Source of the DNA: Rhodococcus opacus B4
GTDB lineage: Bacteria; Actinomycetota; Actinomycetes; Mycobacteriales; Mycobacteriaceae
Assembly (NCBI RefSeq): GCF_000010805.1
Contig: NC_012522.1
Coordinates: 1,798,001 to 1,862,000, forward strand
Reading direction: 5' to 3'
Length of the DNA: 64,000 bases
The notes below the pieces were generated by a model that worked only from the letters and a program-made list of their open reading frames with translations, was not told where the DNA came from and did no database searches. The number at the start of each line of letters is the position of its first letter. Position 1 is the stretch's first letter. Below, piece by piece: positions 10,715 to 20,643 of this stretch. A program made the translations under genes and the position numbers.

Positions 10715-11467
10715 TCAGTACGCCGCGACCGCCCCGTCGACGGCGATCTGCAGGTCCTTCTGCACGACGTGCGCGATGTCCATCGGTTTCGCCGGGAGGT
10801 CGAACAGCGGCTCCCCGACGAAGACGCTGGCAGACTTCACGTTCTCGGTGTCGGGCCCGTGAGCGTCCGGCCCGTAACTGATGCCGATGGACAGCAGCAC
10901 GGGCGAGACTCCGCGATCTGCCGCACGTTTCGCGATGTGACCGATACCGCTGTTGATGTGCTGCAGCCGGGTCGGGTCGTCCTCGTTGCACGTGCCCTCG
11001 GGAAAGATCGCCAGGTTGTCACCGCGACAGAGCCGTTCGGCGGAGATGTCCATCATGAGCCTGCCCGCGTCGGCGACCGCCCGCAGCCCGTAGTTTTTAC
11101 TGCGGAACACCGGGATACCGCCCATCATGTCGACCTTCTTGTGAAGGTCGGGGTCGACGAACAATTCGTCTTTCGCGAGCACCCGGGTGCGCCCGATCGC
11201 GCGGCGCAACGGCGTGTTCCAGGCCGTCGCCGCCAGCGTGTACTGATCGCTGTGGGTCACGTGATTGGCGGCGACGATAAGCACCCTTCCCGACTTCACC
11301 AACCCGGCCAGCTGCGCCTTCGCGTCGTCCGCGTACACGATCCGCGGCCGGTACTTCGCATACAGCGACGCGTACGCCAGCTTGGCGAGCACCCGATTCT
11401 GCCGGTGGTCGCGGTAGTACGCGTACACCGCTTCGTAGTTCTCGAGAGTCACCTCGGGCTTGTCCAT
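10715..11467 (-). CDS. 1-acylglycerol-3-phosphate acyltransferase-like (PlsC family)
   Basis: 250 residues. The acyltransferase box NHVTHSDQY gives the His-x4-Asp catalytic pair (about residues 69-74); the second box is FPEGTCNEDD. There is no obvious signal peptide or long membrane helix, so it is probably peripheral. The family transfers acyl groups from acyl-CoA or acyl-ACP to a glycerol phosphate or related acceptor. It is divergent from a GNAT gene, and 64 bases separate it from the downstream HTH gene. The exact acceptor is unknown. Confidence 0.82.
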   Translation of the reverse strand: MDKPEVTLENYEAVYAYYRDHRQNRVLAKLAYASLYAKYRPRIVYADDAKAQLAGLVKSGRVLIVAANHVTHSDQYTLAATAWNTPLRRAIGRTRVLAKDELFVDPDLHKKVDMMGGIPVFRSKNYGLRAVADAGRLMMDISAERLCRGDNLAIFPEGTCNEDDPTRLQHINSGIGHIAKRAADRGVSPVLLSIGISYGPDAHGPDTENVKSASVFVGEPLFDLPAKPMDIAHVVQKDLQIAVDGAVAAY

Positions 11468-11498
11468 GCGAGTCCCCGCTCCGTCGTCCTAACGTCAG

Positions 11499-11523
11499 GC
11501 TACCAACCTACGGTCCCGTAGCC
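11499..11523. promoter_or_regulatory. Nested inverted repeats in a divergent promoter
   Basis: GGCTAC (11499-11504) and GTAGCC (11518-11523) frame an inner CTACGG-tc-CCGTAG palindrome; a further CCTACGG follows at 11522-11528. The cluster sits in the 127-base gap between the divergent acyltransferase and GNAT genes. This is a candidate operator with no identified regulator. Confidence 0.35.
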
Positions 11524-11594
11524 TACGGAGGAGTAGGTATCGGGAAAGTGCAGGGAAACTGTGCGAACAGCACGATTTCAGGTACAAAAGACCT

Positions 11595-12134
11595 GTGATC
11601 CGCCCGGCCACTTCCACCGACCTGCCCGCTCTGCAAGACATCGAAATCGAGGCGGGTGCGCCGTTTCGCGACATCGGAATGGACGCCGTTGCCGACGATC
11701 CCCCGTTCTCACTCGACGAGCTGACCGAATACCTCCAGCTGGAATGCATTTGGGTCGCGGTCGACGCGGACGACGCCCCGGTCGCCTACGCACTCGTCGC
11801 CGTCGTCGACGGCTGCGCACACATCGAACAGGTGTCGGTTCATCCGGGGCACGCCCGCCAGGGTCTCGGCGCACAGCTCATCGACGAGATCTCGTCGTGG
11901 GCGGCCGTGCGCGGACTGCCCGCTCTCACGCTCACCACGTTCGTCGACGTCCCGTGGAACGCCCCCTACTACGAGCGGCTGGGTTTCCGCCCCCTGCCGG
12001 AGACCGACCTCACCCCGGGCCTGTCGCGCATCCGCGACGACGAGGCCCGGCACGGCCTCGCCGCGTGGCCGCGGGTCACGATGTCGCGCGCGGTGACCGC
12101 GCCGGTGCGTGCCGCGGCGCCTCAGCCGGGCTGA
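11595..12134 (+). CDS. GNAT-family N-acetyltransferase
   Basis: 179 residues. The start [16 protein letters not shown] and the acetyl-CoA loop [20 protein letters not shown] (about residues 78-97, Q/RxxGxG/A type) place it in the GNAT superfamily. The C-terminal part [14 protein letters not shown] is also typical. GTG at 11595 is the start. It overlaps the convergent Cds1-like gene by 13 bases at the 3' ends. The acceptor is unknown. Confidence 0.85.
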   Translation: MIRPATSTDLPALQDIEIEAGAPFRDIGMDAVADDPPFSLDELTEYLQLECIWVAVDADDAPVAYALVAVVDGCAHIEQVSVHPGHARQGLGAQLIDEISSWAAVRGLPALTLTTFVDVPWNAPYYERLGFRPLPETDLTPGLSRIRDDEARHGLAAWPRVTMSRAVTAPVRAAAPQPG

Positions 12135-13231
12135 CCGGGCCACTGCCCGGTCGCCGCGAACCGGTCGAGCACCGCGGTCGGGCCCGAGAGGTCGATGCCC
12201 TCCCCTGCCACCCAGTCGTCGTCGAAGTAGGTGTCGGCGTACCGCTCGCCGCCGTCGCACAGGACGGTGACGACGCTGCCGGACCGTCCGGCCGCGAGCA
12301 TCTCCGCGACGACGGTGAACGCGCCCCACAGGTTCGTGCCCGTGGATCCGCCGACCCGGCGGCCGAGCACCGAACTGGCGTGCCGGGCCGTTGCGATGGA
12401 CGCGGCGTCGGGCACCCGCATCATGCGGTCGATGACCTGCCCGACGAAGGACGGCTCCACCCGCGGCCTGCCGATGCCCTCGATCCGCGAGGGCATTCCG
12501 GTCGCGTATTCACAGGAGTTGATCTCGTAGCCGCCGAAGAACGCGGAGTTCTCGGGGTCCACGACGAGTAGCCGGGTCGCGTGCCTGCGGTACCGGATGT
12601 ACCTGCCCAGCGTCGCGCTGGTGCCCCCGGTCCCGGCGCTCATGACGAGCCACTCCGGCACCGGATGCTCTTCCCGGGTCATCTGCTGGTAGATCGACTC
12701 GGCGATGTTGTTGTTGCCCCGCCAGTCGGTGGCCCGCTCCGCGTGCGTGAACTGGTCCATGAAGTGACCGTTCGTCTCCGCGGCGAGCCGCCGGGCCTCG
12801 CTGTAGATCTCCGGCGGCCGGTCGATGAAATGGCAGCGACCGCCCTGCGCCTCGATGAGGGCGATCTTCGCGCCGCTCGTACTGCGCGGCATGACGGCCA
12901 CGAAGTCGAGGCCGAGCATCTTCGCGAAATACGCCTCACTGACGGCCGTCGATCCCGAAGACGCCTCGATGACCGTGGTGCCCTCGGTGATCCATCCGTT
13001 GCAGATCGCGTACAGGAACAGCGACCGGGCCAGCCGGTGCTTGAGACTGCCCGTGATGTGGGTCGACTCGTCCTTGAGGTAGAGCTGCACGTCCCACTCG
13101 GCGGGCAGCGGGTACCGCAGCAGGTGCGTGTCGGCGCTGCGCTGCGCGTCGGCGTCGATGAGACGGACGGCGTTGTCCACCCAATCCCGCGGCAGGCTCC
13201 GGTCGATGACGACGCAGTCGTCGACCGTCAC
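12122..13231 (-). CDS. PLP-dependent cysteine synthase/cysteine desulfhydrase family (Cds1-like)
   Basis: 369 residues of fold-type II PLP enzyme. The PLP lysine is K64 in [14 protein letters not shown]; the phosphate loop is [12 protein letters not shown], with [13 protein letters not shown] earlier. It resembles the mycobacterial Cds1 type, which releases sulfide and pyruvate from cysteine, more than CysK/CysM, because of the insert [15 protein letters not shown] and the C-terminal [11 protein letters not shown]. The reaction assignment (desulfhydrase or synthase) is inference. GTG at 13231 overlaps the TGA of the DUF4229 gene by 4 bases (GTGA). Confidence 0.8.
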   Translation of the reverse strand: MTVDDCVVIDRSLPRDWVDNAVRLIDADAQRSADTHLLRYPLPAEWDVQLYLKDESTHITGSLKHRLARSLFLYAICNGWITEGTTVIEASSGSTAVSEAYFAKMLGLDFVAVMPRSTSGAKIALIEAQGGRCHFIDRPPEIYSEARRLAAETNGHFMDQFTHAERATDWRGNNNIAESIYQQMTREEHPVPEWLVMSAGTGGTSATLGRYIRYRRHATRLLVVDPENSAFFGGYEINSCEYATGMPSRIEGIGRPRVEPSFVGQVIDRMMRVPDAASIATARHASSVLGRRVGGSTGTNLWGAFTVVAEMLAAGRSGSVVTVLCDGGERYADTYFDDDWVAGEGIDLSGPTAVLDRFAATGQWPGQPG

Positions 13232-13596
13232 CGGGACGTGCCCTCACCGCGGAGCCGGGCACGCAGGTCGGCCTGGTCCGCGCGGCGCTGCGCGTCGAAG
13301 GTGGCGATCCCCTCGTTGACCCGCTTGCGGAGTTTCGCGAACAGCAGCAGCGACAGCGGGAGCGCGATGAGGACCGCGAAGATCGCGGCGACGAGCAGCG
13401 GCACGGCGACTCCGACTAGTGCGGCCACTCCGAGGATGATGGCACCGATGACGACGACCAGCAGCAGCCGGGCGATCGAATAAATCGCCACGTCACGTGC
13501 AAGCCGGCCCTTGGTCACCCGCCCGTCGCGCTTCGCTTTCGCGCTCGAATTTTCGGGTTCGACCTGGTCTTCTGGCTTCTCGGATGACTCGCTCAC
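13228..13596 (-). CDS. DUF4229 small membrane protein
   Basis: 122 residues: an acidic/polar N-terminus, a basic patch, two hydrophobic helices (about residues 37-60 and 62-85), and a charged C-terminal tail with [17 protein letters not shown]. This matches DUF4229, found near menaquinone and cytochrome c genes in mycobacteria. The function is unknown. It is the first gene of a two-gene unit with the Cds1-like enzyme and is divergent from the BldC-like gene. Confidence 0.75.
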   Translation of the reverse strand: MSESSEKPEDQVEPENSSAKAKRDGRVTKGRLARDVAIYSIARLLLVVVIGAIILGVAALVGVAVPLLVAAIFAVLIALPLSLLLFAKLRKRVNEGIATFDAQRRADQADLRARLRGEGTSR

Positions 13597-13783
13597 GCTC
13601 CCAGGTTACCCATCGCCGAGGGGGCACCCCACACGTCCGACTTATCCGATTTGTCTATTACCTCCCCTTTACCAACATTAGATCGTTCGAGTACCCGGGG
13701 TCTCGGATGTCACGATGACCGAGATCAGTCGCAACAGCGGCCGGCTTCAGCACCAACCAGTCGAAAGCAGTGGAGGATCGTCG

Positions 13784-14011
13784 ATGAGCGCACCCACCTA
13801 CAACGGACCCGGATTCAGCGGATCCCACGAAGCCCTCATGACCCCGGGCCAGGTGGCTGCCCTGTTCCATGTCGACCCGAAGACCGTGACGCGATGGGCG
13901 CACGCGGGCCGGCTCGGATCGCTGCGCACCCCCGGCGGGCACCGCCGCTTCCGCGAGGCCGAAGTCATGCAGCTGCTCCGCTCCCTGACAACGGAGGCGG
14001 GCCGACCCTGA
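13784..14011 (+). CDS. BldC-like MerR-type DNA-binding protein
   Basis: 75 residues containing one MerR-like winged HTH: LMTPGQVAALFHVDPKTVTR, WAHAGRLGSLRTPGGHRRFR and EVMQLL. This is the short, single-domain BldC layout known from Streptomyces development and conserved across actinobacteria. The start at 13784 has GGAGG 7 bases upstream; an upstream in-frame ATG at 13715 is less likely. The 3' end of the gene runs into a tandem repeat that continues past the stop. Confidence 0.88.
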   Translation: MSAPTYNGPGFSGSHEALMTPGQVAALFHVDPKTVTRWAHAGRLGSLRTPGGHRRFREAEVMQLLRSLTTEAGRP

Positions 14012-14054
14012 CGCTGTAGGCGGGCCGACCCTGACGCTGCAGGCCGGCCGACCG
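13996..14054. repeat. Tandem 23-bp repeat spanning a stop codon
   Basis: Two copies of a 23-base unit (13996-14018 and 14019-14041; GGCGGGCCGACCCTGACGCT plus 3 bases) differ at one position. A partial third copy (14042-14054) is degenerate. The first copy contains the last codons and stop of the BldC-like gene. This looks like local slippage duplication. Confidence 0.75.
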
Positions 14055-14174
14055 TAAAGACCGCCTGCAATCGCACTACCCGGACGCTCCCCGCCCGGGT
14101 AGGTGCCCTCTGCCGCCGACGCGGCTACGCTCGAGGAATACCGGCTACCCTCGAGCGGTGTAAGGAGGTGCGCG

Positions 14175-14378
14175 GTGATCTATCTGTTGGCACTCATCGG
14201 GCTCGTGACAGTGGCGGTCCTGATGTGGAAGGCGTTCGGCCCGAACACGCGGCCCGTGCTGAGCACGCGGGTGCAGGGACCCGACGACGATCCGGATTTC
14301 CTGTGGAAGGTGGATCGGGAGACGCGTCGGAAGAAGTCCGGCGAACCCGATGCCGGTCCGGCGGATCCGGCCGGGTGA
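14175..14378 (+). CDS. Small single-pass membrane protein
   Basis: 67 residues: an N-terminal membrane helix (VIYLLALIGLVTVAVLMW), then a charged, probably cytoplasmic tail with DDDPDFLWKVDRETRRKK. GTG at 14175 is preceded by AAGGAGG at ideal spacing, which decides the start over an upstream ATG. It converges on the MinD-like gene. A homologue at the equivalent place in mycobacteria (Rv0530A region) is likely, but the function is unknown. Confidence 0.7.
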   Translation: MIYLLALIGLVTVAVLMWKAFGPNTRPVLSTRVQGPDDDPDFLWKVDRETRRKKSGEPDAGPADPAG

Positions 14379-14390
14379 ACATCAGCCGTG

Positions 14391-14409
14391 GTGCCGGTCC
14401 GGCCGGCAC
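14391..14409. terminator. Weak hairpin between convergent genes
   Basis: GTGCCGG (14391-14397) pairs with CCGGCAC (14403-14409) over a 5-base loop, in the 47-base gap between the small membrane gene and the MinD-like gene. No T-run follows. It may be a modest shared terminator. Confidence 0.4.
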
Positions 14410-14425
14410 CGTCGGCATCACTGCC

Positions 14426-15751
14426 TCAGCGACGGTCCTGTAGCGCGAAACTCGACGCCGGGAAGTCGGAGGCCACCGCGGCGGCCAGTTCGAGGAGTGC
14501 GTTGCGCGTCTTCGGGCGCAGCCGCTCCAGTTCGATCTCGGCGCCCTCTTCGAGGTGCGGATCGAACGGAATCAGCCGCACCAGTCGGCATCGCTGCTCG
14601 AAGTGCTCGACGACCTTCGGCAGATCCACCTTGCCCGACCTCGGGCGCACGGCATTGACGACGGCCACCGACCGGGCCACGAGTTCGCGGTACCCGTGGG
14701 CGTCGAGCCAGTCGAGCGTGGCGGAGGCGCTTCGGGCGCCGTCGACGGACCCCGAGCTGACCACCACGAGCGCGTCGGCCTCCTCGAGGATGGTCTGCAT
14801 CGCGGAGTGCATCAGGCCGGTGCCGCAGTCGGTGAGGACGATGCTGTAGAACTTCTCGAGCATCGTGACGGTCCGGGCGTAGTCGTCGGCACTGAACGCC
14901 TCCGAGACGGCCGGGTCGCTGTCGGACGCGAGGACCTCGAGCCGGTGCCTGCTCTGCGACGTGTAACTGCGGACGTCGCTGTACTTCTCGATGCTCTGCT
15001 CGTCACGCAGCAGGTTCCGCACCGTCGCGGGGGTCTCGAGGGGGATTTTCTGACTCAACGTGCCGCGGTCGGGGTTGGCGTCGACGGCGATGACGCGGTC
15101 GCCGCGCAGTGACGCGAACGTGGAGCCGAGGGTCGCGGTGGTCGTGGTCTTGCCCACCCCGCCCTTGAGGCTCAGGAGCGCGATCTTGTAGCACCCCTGC
15201 AGCGGCTGGTTGACCTGCTTGGTCAACTCGATCCGGCGCTGTTCCTTCGCACTGTTCCCGACGTTGATGTAGCGGCCGGACAACCGGTACAGCGCCTTGC
15301 GCCACCCGGTGGTGGGGGCCGGCTTGACCTGCTTGAGGAGCAGCGACGTCGACAGGTCACGCGCCGAAACCGCGTACTGCTGATCGGCGTTCGTGTCGTG
15401 CGGACGATTCGCAGGCTGCCGGGGTGTGAACGTTCCCGGCTGGGGTGCGTGCTGGACCTGCGGCTGCTGCGGTGGCGTGAACGCTGCCGGCTGGGCTGCC
15501 GGAGCCTGCTGCGGAGCCGGAGCCTGCTGCGCGGCCGGAGCCTGTTGCGGAGCGGGGGCCTGGGTCTGGGGTCGCGCGGGTGCGGCGGCGGGGGCCTGGG
15601 CAGCGGGCTGCGCGAACGGATTGGGACCCTGCGGCTGAACGTACGGGGCCTGCCGTGCGGCGTTCCAGGCGACGGTCGATCCGGTGTCGTCCGCGGCCGG
15701 GTTCGACGCAGGCCGTACCGGCTCCCACAGCCCGGAGTTGTTTTCGGACAT
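14426..15751 (-). CDS. MinD/ParA-like P-loop ATPase with Pro/Ala/Gln-rich N-terminus
   Basis: 441 residues. About 120 N-terminal residues are low complexity (repeated APAPQQAP-like runs). A MinD-type core follows with the deviant Walker A motif LKGGVGKTTT (about residues 196-205), VIAVDANPDRGTLSQKI, and the VLTDCGTGLMH switch region. Such ATPases often position or regulate membrane machinery; relatives in mycobacteria (Rv0530 type) lie next to cytochrome c genes as here. Start ATG at 15751 with a GAGGGGGA purine run upstream. It is the last gene of the minus-strand cytochrome c maturation run, 94 bases after ccsA. The role is unknown. Confidence 0.8.
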   Translation of the reverse strand: MSENNSGLWEPVRPASNPAADDTGSTVAWNAARQAPYVQPQGPNPFAQPAAQAPAAAPARPQTQAPAPQQAPAAQQAPAPQQAPAAQPAAFTPPQQPQVQHAPQPGTFTPRQPANRPHDTNADQQYAVSARDLSTSLLLKQVKPAPTTGWRKALYRLSGRYINVGNSAKEQRRIELTKQVNQPLQGCYKIALLSLKGGVGKTTTTATLGSTFASLRGDRVIAVDANPDRGTLSQKIPLETPATVRNLLRDEQSIEKYSDVRSYTSQSRHRLEVLASDSDPAVSEAFSADDYARTVTMLEKFYSIVLTDCGTGLMHSAMQTILEEADALVVVSSGSVDGARSASATLDWLDAHGYRELVARSVAVVNAVRPRSGKVDLPKVVEHFEQRCRLVRLIPFDPHLEEGAEIELERLRPKTRNALLELAAAVASDFPASSFALQDRR

Positions 15752-15845
15752 GGCTGAACGTCCCCCTCGTGAAGTCTCCATCGTCCCCACCGGATCTCAC
15801 CGGTCGGAGACGTCGCGGCGGAAGGATATCAGTCGGTGGCGACCG

Positions 15846-16823
15846 TCAGTTCAGGCCCGCGTACGAGTGCAATCCCGACACCACCATGTTGATGATGAAC
15901 AGGTTGAACAGCATCGCGACGAAGCCCGCCACGTTGATCCATGCGGCCTTGGTGTCGCGCCATCCGGAGGTCGCGCGGGCGTGCAGGTAGGCGGCGTAGA
16001 TCACCCAGGCGATGAACGACACCGTCTCCTTGGGGTCCCAGCCCCAGAATCGGCCCCACGCGGCCTCGGCCCAGATGGCGCCGAGGATGACGCCCGCGCC
16101 GAACAGCGGGAACCCGATGATGGTGGTCTTGTACGCCAGGCGGTCCAGGGTCTGCGCGTCGGGCAACCGCTCCGCGATCCGCGCGAACACGCCGGTCCCC
16201 TCCTCGCCGCGCGGGTAGCGCATGCGCAGCAGGAACAGCAGGCTCGCGATGCCCGACACGAGGAACACACCGGATCCGACGCTGACGATGGTGACGTGGA
16301 TGGGCAGCCAGTACGACCGCAGCGCGGGCACCACGGGCGCCGCGTCCGCGTACAGCACGGTGGCGGCGAGGAACATCAGGATCAGGACGGGAACGAGCAG
16401 GAACACCCACATCGACCGGTACGCCGGCTTCGACAGGAGCGCGAGACCGACGACGAGCGCGGCTGCGCAGGCCATGGTCACGAACTCGTACATGTTGCCG
16501 AGCGGGAACCGCTCGGTCGCGAATCCGCGCAGCACGATCGACGCGAAGATCAGGACCGTGCCGACGACGAGCACGGCGGCGCCCATGCCGCCGAAACGCT
16601 CGGACAGGGGCTTCTTCGGCTGTTCGACCACCCGGCCGGGAACGCCGGGCGCCTCCGACGCCCGCGCGCCGGATCCGGCCGACACGAGTTCCCGGTCCTG
16701 CACGGCCTGCGCCCGGGTGGACGCGTACTGCACGATGAGCAGCACGAGCGCCAGCACCAGCACGGTGAAGGCTGATCGGAAGGCCCAGTCGCTGTACTGC
16801 GCCAGTGTCTCGTTGGTCGTCAT
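15846..16823 (-). CDS. ccsA: Cytochrome c biogenesis protein CcsA/ResC (system II)
   Basis: 325 residues with about eight membrane helices and the heme-handling tryptophan-rich motif WGRFWGWDPKE (WWD-type domain, about residues 246-256). With ResB it forms the heme transporter and cytochrome c synthase of system II. ATG at 16823 overlaps the TGA of resB (ATGA). A variable, polar segment of about 35 residues between the first helices (RASEAPGVPGRVVEQPKK) matches the actinobacterial form. Confidence 0.92.
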   Translation of the reverse strand: MTTNETLAQYSDWAFRSAFTVLVLALVLLIVQYASTRAQAVQDRELVSAGSGARASEAPGVPGRVVEQPKKPLSERFGGMGAAVLVVGTVLIFASIVLRGFATERFPLGNMYEFVTMACAAALVVGLALLSKPAYRSMWVFLLVPVLILMFLAATVLYADAAPVVPALRSYWLPIHVTIVSVGSGVFLVSGIASLLFLLRMRYPRGEEGTGVFARIAERLPDAQTLDRLAYKTTIIGFPLFGAGVILGAIWAEAAWGRFWGWDPKETVSFIAWVIYAAYLHARATSGWRDTKAAWINVAGFVAMLFNLFIINMVVSGLHSYAGLN

Positions 16824-18484
16824 CGTTGGCTCTCCTGCGCGTCAGGCTTCGTGTCGTCCGTGAGCAGACGGGTGCAGAGCCGGCCGAACTCGTCGCCCCA
16901 GCCGGCCTGATCGGTCCGGGCGAGTCCACCAAGCTCTACTACAGTACGTCGTGGCCCCGGATCGGCGGCGTCCGCGGGGTAGATGCGGGCCCAGATCCGG
17001 CGGCGCTTGACCAGCAGCGAGACGAGCAGTCCCGCCATCATCGTCAGGGCCGACACCAGCACCCACTGCTGCGCCGGGTCGTGCGACACCTGCAGGTTCA
17101 CGAAGTCCACGGCGCCGTCGAACCGCACCTGGGTGCCGTCGGACAGGGTCGAACTCTCCCCCGGCTTCAGATTCACCCGGTCCTGCTTCACGAGGCGGCC
17201 CTGGTTGATCAGTTCCGTGTTGAGCGAGAACAGCGATTGCGGGTTGCCCGTGTCGAGGCCGGTGTCGCCCTTGTAGATGTCGATGGCGACGGCCGGGTCG
17301 TTCATCGCCGGGTAGCTCGACGCCAGCAGGTTGCCGTGGAGCAGCGCGGTCGGGGCGAACAGCCCCTCGATCGCGATCTGGTTCTTCCGGCGCTCGTCGG
17401 TGTCGGTGTACATGCCGCCGGGCGGGTCGAACCGCATCGCGCCGCTGCTCAGGAACGTCGTCGCGTCGTCGGGACGCCACTGCAGCGTCTCGGTGCGGGT
17501 CTCGCCGTTCGGGAACGTGACGGTGAACGTCGGCGCGTACCCGTGCCCCTGCAGGTAGACGCGGTCACCTTCGACGCGCAGCGGGTGGTTCACCTGCAAC
17601 TGGCCGTCCCGCCAGGTGTTGGTCTCGAGGTCGTCACCGGCCTGGTAGGCGATGTTGGACGTGAACATCTCGGCCTGACCGCTGTCGAGGTAGTCGGCGG
17701 CGAAGTCCTTCACCTTGATGCACAGCGGCGTCATGCCGGTGCCGTCCTGGGTGTTGCCCGCCTTGAACGAGTCGAAGACCGCGGGCGACGTGGTGCAGAA
17801 CCCCGGACCGTTGTTGGCGACGACGATCACGTTGCCCTCGTAGCCGAACAGCTTGCCGACGGCGATCGCGACGAGCAGCGCGACGAGCGACAGGTGGAAG
17901 ACGAGGTTGCCGAGTTCACGGAAGTACCCCTTCTCCGCGGAGAGGGTGATCTCGCCGTCGTGGGCGGCCCGTTCCCCGCCCGCGCGGGTCTCGACCCGCC
18001 ACCCCTTCAGGTGGGTGCGGATGCGCGCGGCGAGTTCTTCCGGGGTCTCGTCGACCCGGTCCTCGTGGTGGTGCGGAAGTCGCGCGAGATTCCGCGGGGC
18101 GGGCACCGGACGGGTGCGCAGCGCCTTGGCGTGGTCGACGCAGCGCGGCAGGATGCAGCCGACGAGCGAGATGAAGAGCAGGACGTAGATCGCGGTGAAC
18201 CAGAAACTGCCGAACACGTCGAACAGTTCGAGCTTGTCCATCCACGGACCTAGGGTGGGCCGGTTCGCGATGTACTCGTCGACCTTGCCCGCGTTGAGGC
18301 TGCGCTGCGGCAGCAGGGCGCCCGGGATCGCGGCGAGGGCCAGCAGGAACAGCAGCACCAGCGCCGTGCGCATCGACGTGAGGCCGCGCCACGTGTTACG
18401 GACCAACGCGAACGCTCGGCCCGGCAGCGATTGACGCGGTACCGGTGCGGCTTCCGGGGCCTCGGGGGTCTGGGTGTCGCTCAT
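16820..18484 (-). CDS. resB: Cytochrome c biogenesis protein ResB (system II)
   Basis: 554 residues. The N-terminal part has LRNTW-type lead-in and helices with [20 protein letters not shown], then [12 protein letters not shown] large extracytoplasmic domain (about residues 200-490) follows, then the last helix [21 protein letters not shown]. ResB works with CcsA in heme ligation to apocytochrome c. I chose ATG at 18484, which overlaps the ccdA stop by 4 bases. The frame continues far upstream over ccdA, but that part is antigenic noise of high-GC DNA. Confidence 0.9.
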   Translation of the reverse strand: MSDTQTPEAPEAAPVPRQSLPGRAFALVRNTWRGLTSMRTALVLLFLLALAAIPGALLPQRSLNAGKVDEYIANRPTLGPWMDKLELFDVFGSFWFTAIYVLLFISLVGCILPRCVDHAKALRTRPVPAPRNLARLPHHHEDRVDETPEELAARIRTHLKGWRVETRAGGERAAHDGEITLSAEKGYFRELGNLVFHLSLVALLVAIAVGKLFGYEGNVIVVANNGPGFCTTSPAVFDSFKAGNTQDGTGMTPLCIKVKDFAADYLDSGQAEMFTSNIAYQAGDDLETNTWRDGQLQVNHPLRVEGDRVYLQGHGYAPTFTVTFPNGETRTETLQWRPDDATTFLSSGAMRFDPPGGMYTDTDERRKNQIAIEGLFAPTALLHGNLLASSYPAMNDPAVAIDIYKGDTGLDTGNPQSLFSLNTELINQGRLVKQDRVNLKPGESSTLSDGTQVRFDGAVDFVNLQVSHDPAQQWVLVSALTMMAGLLVSLLVKRRRIWARIYPADAADPGPRRTVVELGGLARTDQAGWGDEFGRLCTRLLTDDTKPDAQESQR

Positions 18485-19311
18485 ATTGGGAGGGTCACTT
18501 CCGAGATGAAGGCGTCGCGAACCCAGCCGACGAACTGGTCCCACGCGCCGGTGACGAGGGCGAGGCCCACGGCCACCAGCATGATTCCGCCGAAGATTTG
18601 AATCGTGCGCGCGTTGCGGCGCAGCCAGCCGACACCGCGCAGCGCGCGGGACGAGCCGAGCGCGAGGATCACGAACGGCAATCCGAGACCGAGGCAGTAC
18701 GCGACGATGAGCGCCACTCCGCGGGCCGCGGTGGCACCGTCGGTGCCCGCGGCGAGGGAGATGACACCCGCGAGGGTCGGGCCGAGGCACGGGGTCCAGC
18801 CCAGCGCGAACACGGCGCCGAGCAACGGTGCCCCGGCCAGGCTGGAGATGCGCCGCGGCTCGAGCCTCGTGTCCCGCTGCAGGGCCGGGATCAGACCGAT
18901 GAACACCAGGCCCATGGCGATGGTGATCACCCCGCCGACCCGCATCAGGATGTCGCGGTTGATCGCGAGGGCCGAGATGGCGCCGAACACCGACGCGGTG
19001 GCCAGCACGAACACCACGGTGAAACCGGCGACGAACAGGGCCGCGGCGCCCGCGACCCGCAACCGTCCGTCCGACACGGTCTTCGTCCGGGTTGCTGCTT
19101 CCTCCGCGGTGACGGCGGGGGCGTCGGCACCGACGACACCCGCGAGATAGGACAGGTAGCCGGGGACGAGCGGCACGACGCACGGCGACGCGAACGACAC
19201 CAGACCGGCGAGGACGCACGCACCGAGCGCGAGGAGCAGCGGTCCGGTTGCCGCGGTGGATTGGAAGGCGTCGCCGACGCCGCCGGCGAGAAGGGCGGTG
19301 CTGGTGTTCAC
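18481..19311 (-). CDS. ccdA: CcdA-like thiol-disulfide transmembrane electron carrier
   Basis: 276 residues with six helices. The reductant-carrying cysteines appear in [21 protein letters not shown] (helix 1) and [15 protein letters not shown] (helix 4), the DsbD/CcdA signature. It passes electrons from cytoplasmic thioredoxin to the exported TlpA-type protein, keeping apocytochrome cysteines reduced. GTG at 19311 overlaps the stop of the TlpA gene (GTGA). Confidence 0.93.
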   Translation of the reverse strand: MNTSTALLAGGVGDAFQSTAATGPLLLALGACVLAGLVSFASPCVVPLVPGYLSYLAGVVGADAPAVTAEEAATRTKTVSDGRLRVAGAAALFVAGFTVVFVLATASVFGAISALAINRDILMRVGGVITIAMGLVFIGLIPALQRDTRLEPRRISSLAGAPLLGAVFALGWTPCLGPTLAGVISLAAGTDGATAARGVALIVAYCLGLGLPFVILALGSSRALRGVGWLRRNARTIQIFGGIMLVAVGLALVTGAWDQFVGWVRDAFISEVTLPI

Positions 19312-19907
19312 GATTCCTGCGCCACCCGATCGACCACCGGCTTCAGGTCCTCGGCGAGCAGTTCCTTCAGGAACACCGCGGCCACGCGGTGTTCCCGGTC
19401 GAGCACGATCGTGGTGGGGATGACGCTCGTGGGGTAGTTCTGGCCCAGCGCGATCATCGTCCGCATGGCGGGGTCGTAGATCGACGGGTACGACACCTTG
19501 TTGTCGATCACGAAGTCCTGCGCCTTGTCCTGCTGGTTGTCCCGCACGTTGATCCCGAGGAACGACACACCCTGATCCTTGGTCTCCTCGTACACCTGCT
19601 CGAGGTCGTTCGCCTCACCCCGGCACGGTCCGCACCACTGGCCCCACACGTTGAGGACCACGACCTGGCCCTCGAAATCGTCGAGCGAGGTGGTCTTGCC
19701 CTCGGTCATCAGATCCGGTCCGGACACCGTGCCGATGGTGCCGCGGTCGGCAGGCGGGTCGTAGAAGATCTCCGTCTGACCGCCCGGCGACACGAAGTCG
19801 AACGTGCCGCCCTGGGCCACGGCGTCGTCGCCGGACGCACACGCCGACAGCGCCACCGCGGCCGTACAGATCACCGCGAGAAGCCCGGCGAAGCGCCCCC
19901 GGTTCAT
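19308..19907 (-). CDS. TlpA/ResA-like exported thioredoxin (lipoprotein)
   Basis: 199 residues. A lipoprotein signal is present ([20 protein letters not shown], Cys as lipid anchor). The thioredoxin fold has the active site WCGPC in [20 protein letters not shown] (about residue 105). It probably reduces apocytochrome c disulfides on the outer face, fed by CcdA. ATG at 19907 overlaps the stop of the preceding phosphatase gene (ATGA). Confidence 0.92.
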   Translation of the reverse strand: MNRGRFAGLLAVICTAAVALSACASGDDAVAQGGTFDFVSPGGQTEIFYDPPADRGTIGTVSGPDLMTEGKTTSLDDFEGQVVVLNVWGQWCGPCRGEANDLEQVYEETKDQGVSFLGINVRDNQQDKAQDFVIDNKVSYPSIYDPAMRTMIALGQNYPTSVIPTTIVLDREHRVAAVFLKELLAEDLKPVVDRVAQES

Positions 19908-20563
19908 GCCCCGGTCACCCTCGGATCCGACGCGCCCGCAGGCTCCGAGTACACGATGTCGATGAGGGTGTCGCCCTCGTAGACGAGCGAGGTCAGCGAC
20001 GCGAGACCGCACTGCCGGTGGCGCGGATCGTGCCACAGCCGCTCGCCCTGCAGGAACCGGCGGAGGGTCCAGACGGGGAGTTGGTGGCTGACGACGACGG
20101 CCTCGTGTCCGACCGCCGACACGCGGGCGGTGTTGACGGCGGCCAGCATGCGGTGCGCGATCTGCAGGTAGGGCTCGCCCCACGACGGTGTGAAGGGATC
20201 GCGCAGTTTCCACCAGTGCCGGGGACGGGACAGCGCGCCGTCGCCGACCGACACCTTGAGTCCCTCGAACTCGTTGCCGGCCTCGATGAGGTTCTCGTCG
20301 GTCGCGATGTCGACGCCGTGCGCGTCGGCGATCGGGGCCGCCGTCTCCTGCGCCCGCTGCAGCGGCGACGACACGACGTGCGTGATGTCGTGCTTGGCCA
20401 GCACCGACGCCACCGCGCGGGCCTGCGCCTCACCCGTCACCGACAGCCGGAACCCGGGGAGCCTGCCGTAGAGGATTCCGCGCGGGTTGTGCACCTCGCC
20501 GTGCCGGAGCACGTGCACGATGGTGCGGGTCTGTGTGTGGTCGGGATGATCGGCTTCGGTCAC
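19904..20563 (-). CDS. Histidine phosphatase (phosphoglycerate mutase-like)
   Basis: 219 residues. The catalytic His motif is HVLRHGEVHNP (RHGE) near residue 20, with SSPLQRAQETAAPIA and the second His in AVGHEAVVVSHQ. The family removes phosphate from varied metabolites. GTG at 20563 is the start. It lies 80 bases after hemL and overlaps the TlpA gene, an arrangement conserved in mycobacteria (Rv0525 region). The substrate is unknown. Confidence 0.83.
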   Translation of the reverse strand: MTEADHPDHTQTRTIVHVLRHGEVHNPRGILYGRLPGFRLSVTGEAQARAVASVLAKHDITHVVSSPLQRAQETAAPIADAHGVDIATDENLIEAGNEFEGLKVSVGDGALSRPRHWWKLRDPFTPSWGEPYLQIAHRMLAAVNTARVSAVGHEAVVVSHQLPVWTLRRFLQGERLWHDPRHRQCGLASLTSLVYEGDTLIDIVYSEPAGASDPRVTGA

Positions 20564-20643
20564 GTTGCGGTTCCTCGGGTCGGGGCGGGAGGTCAGGTGG
20601 GTGCCGTCGGCGGGGCCGCCGAGCACCCGGAGGGGAAGACTCG

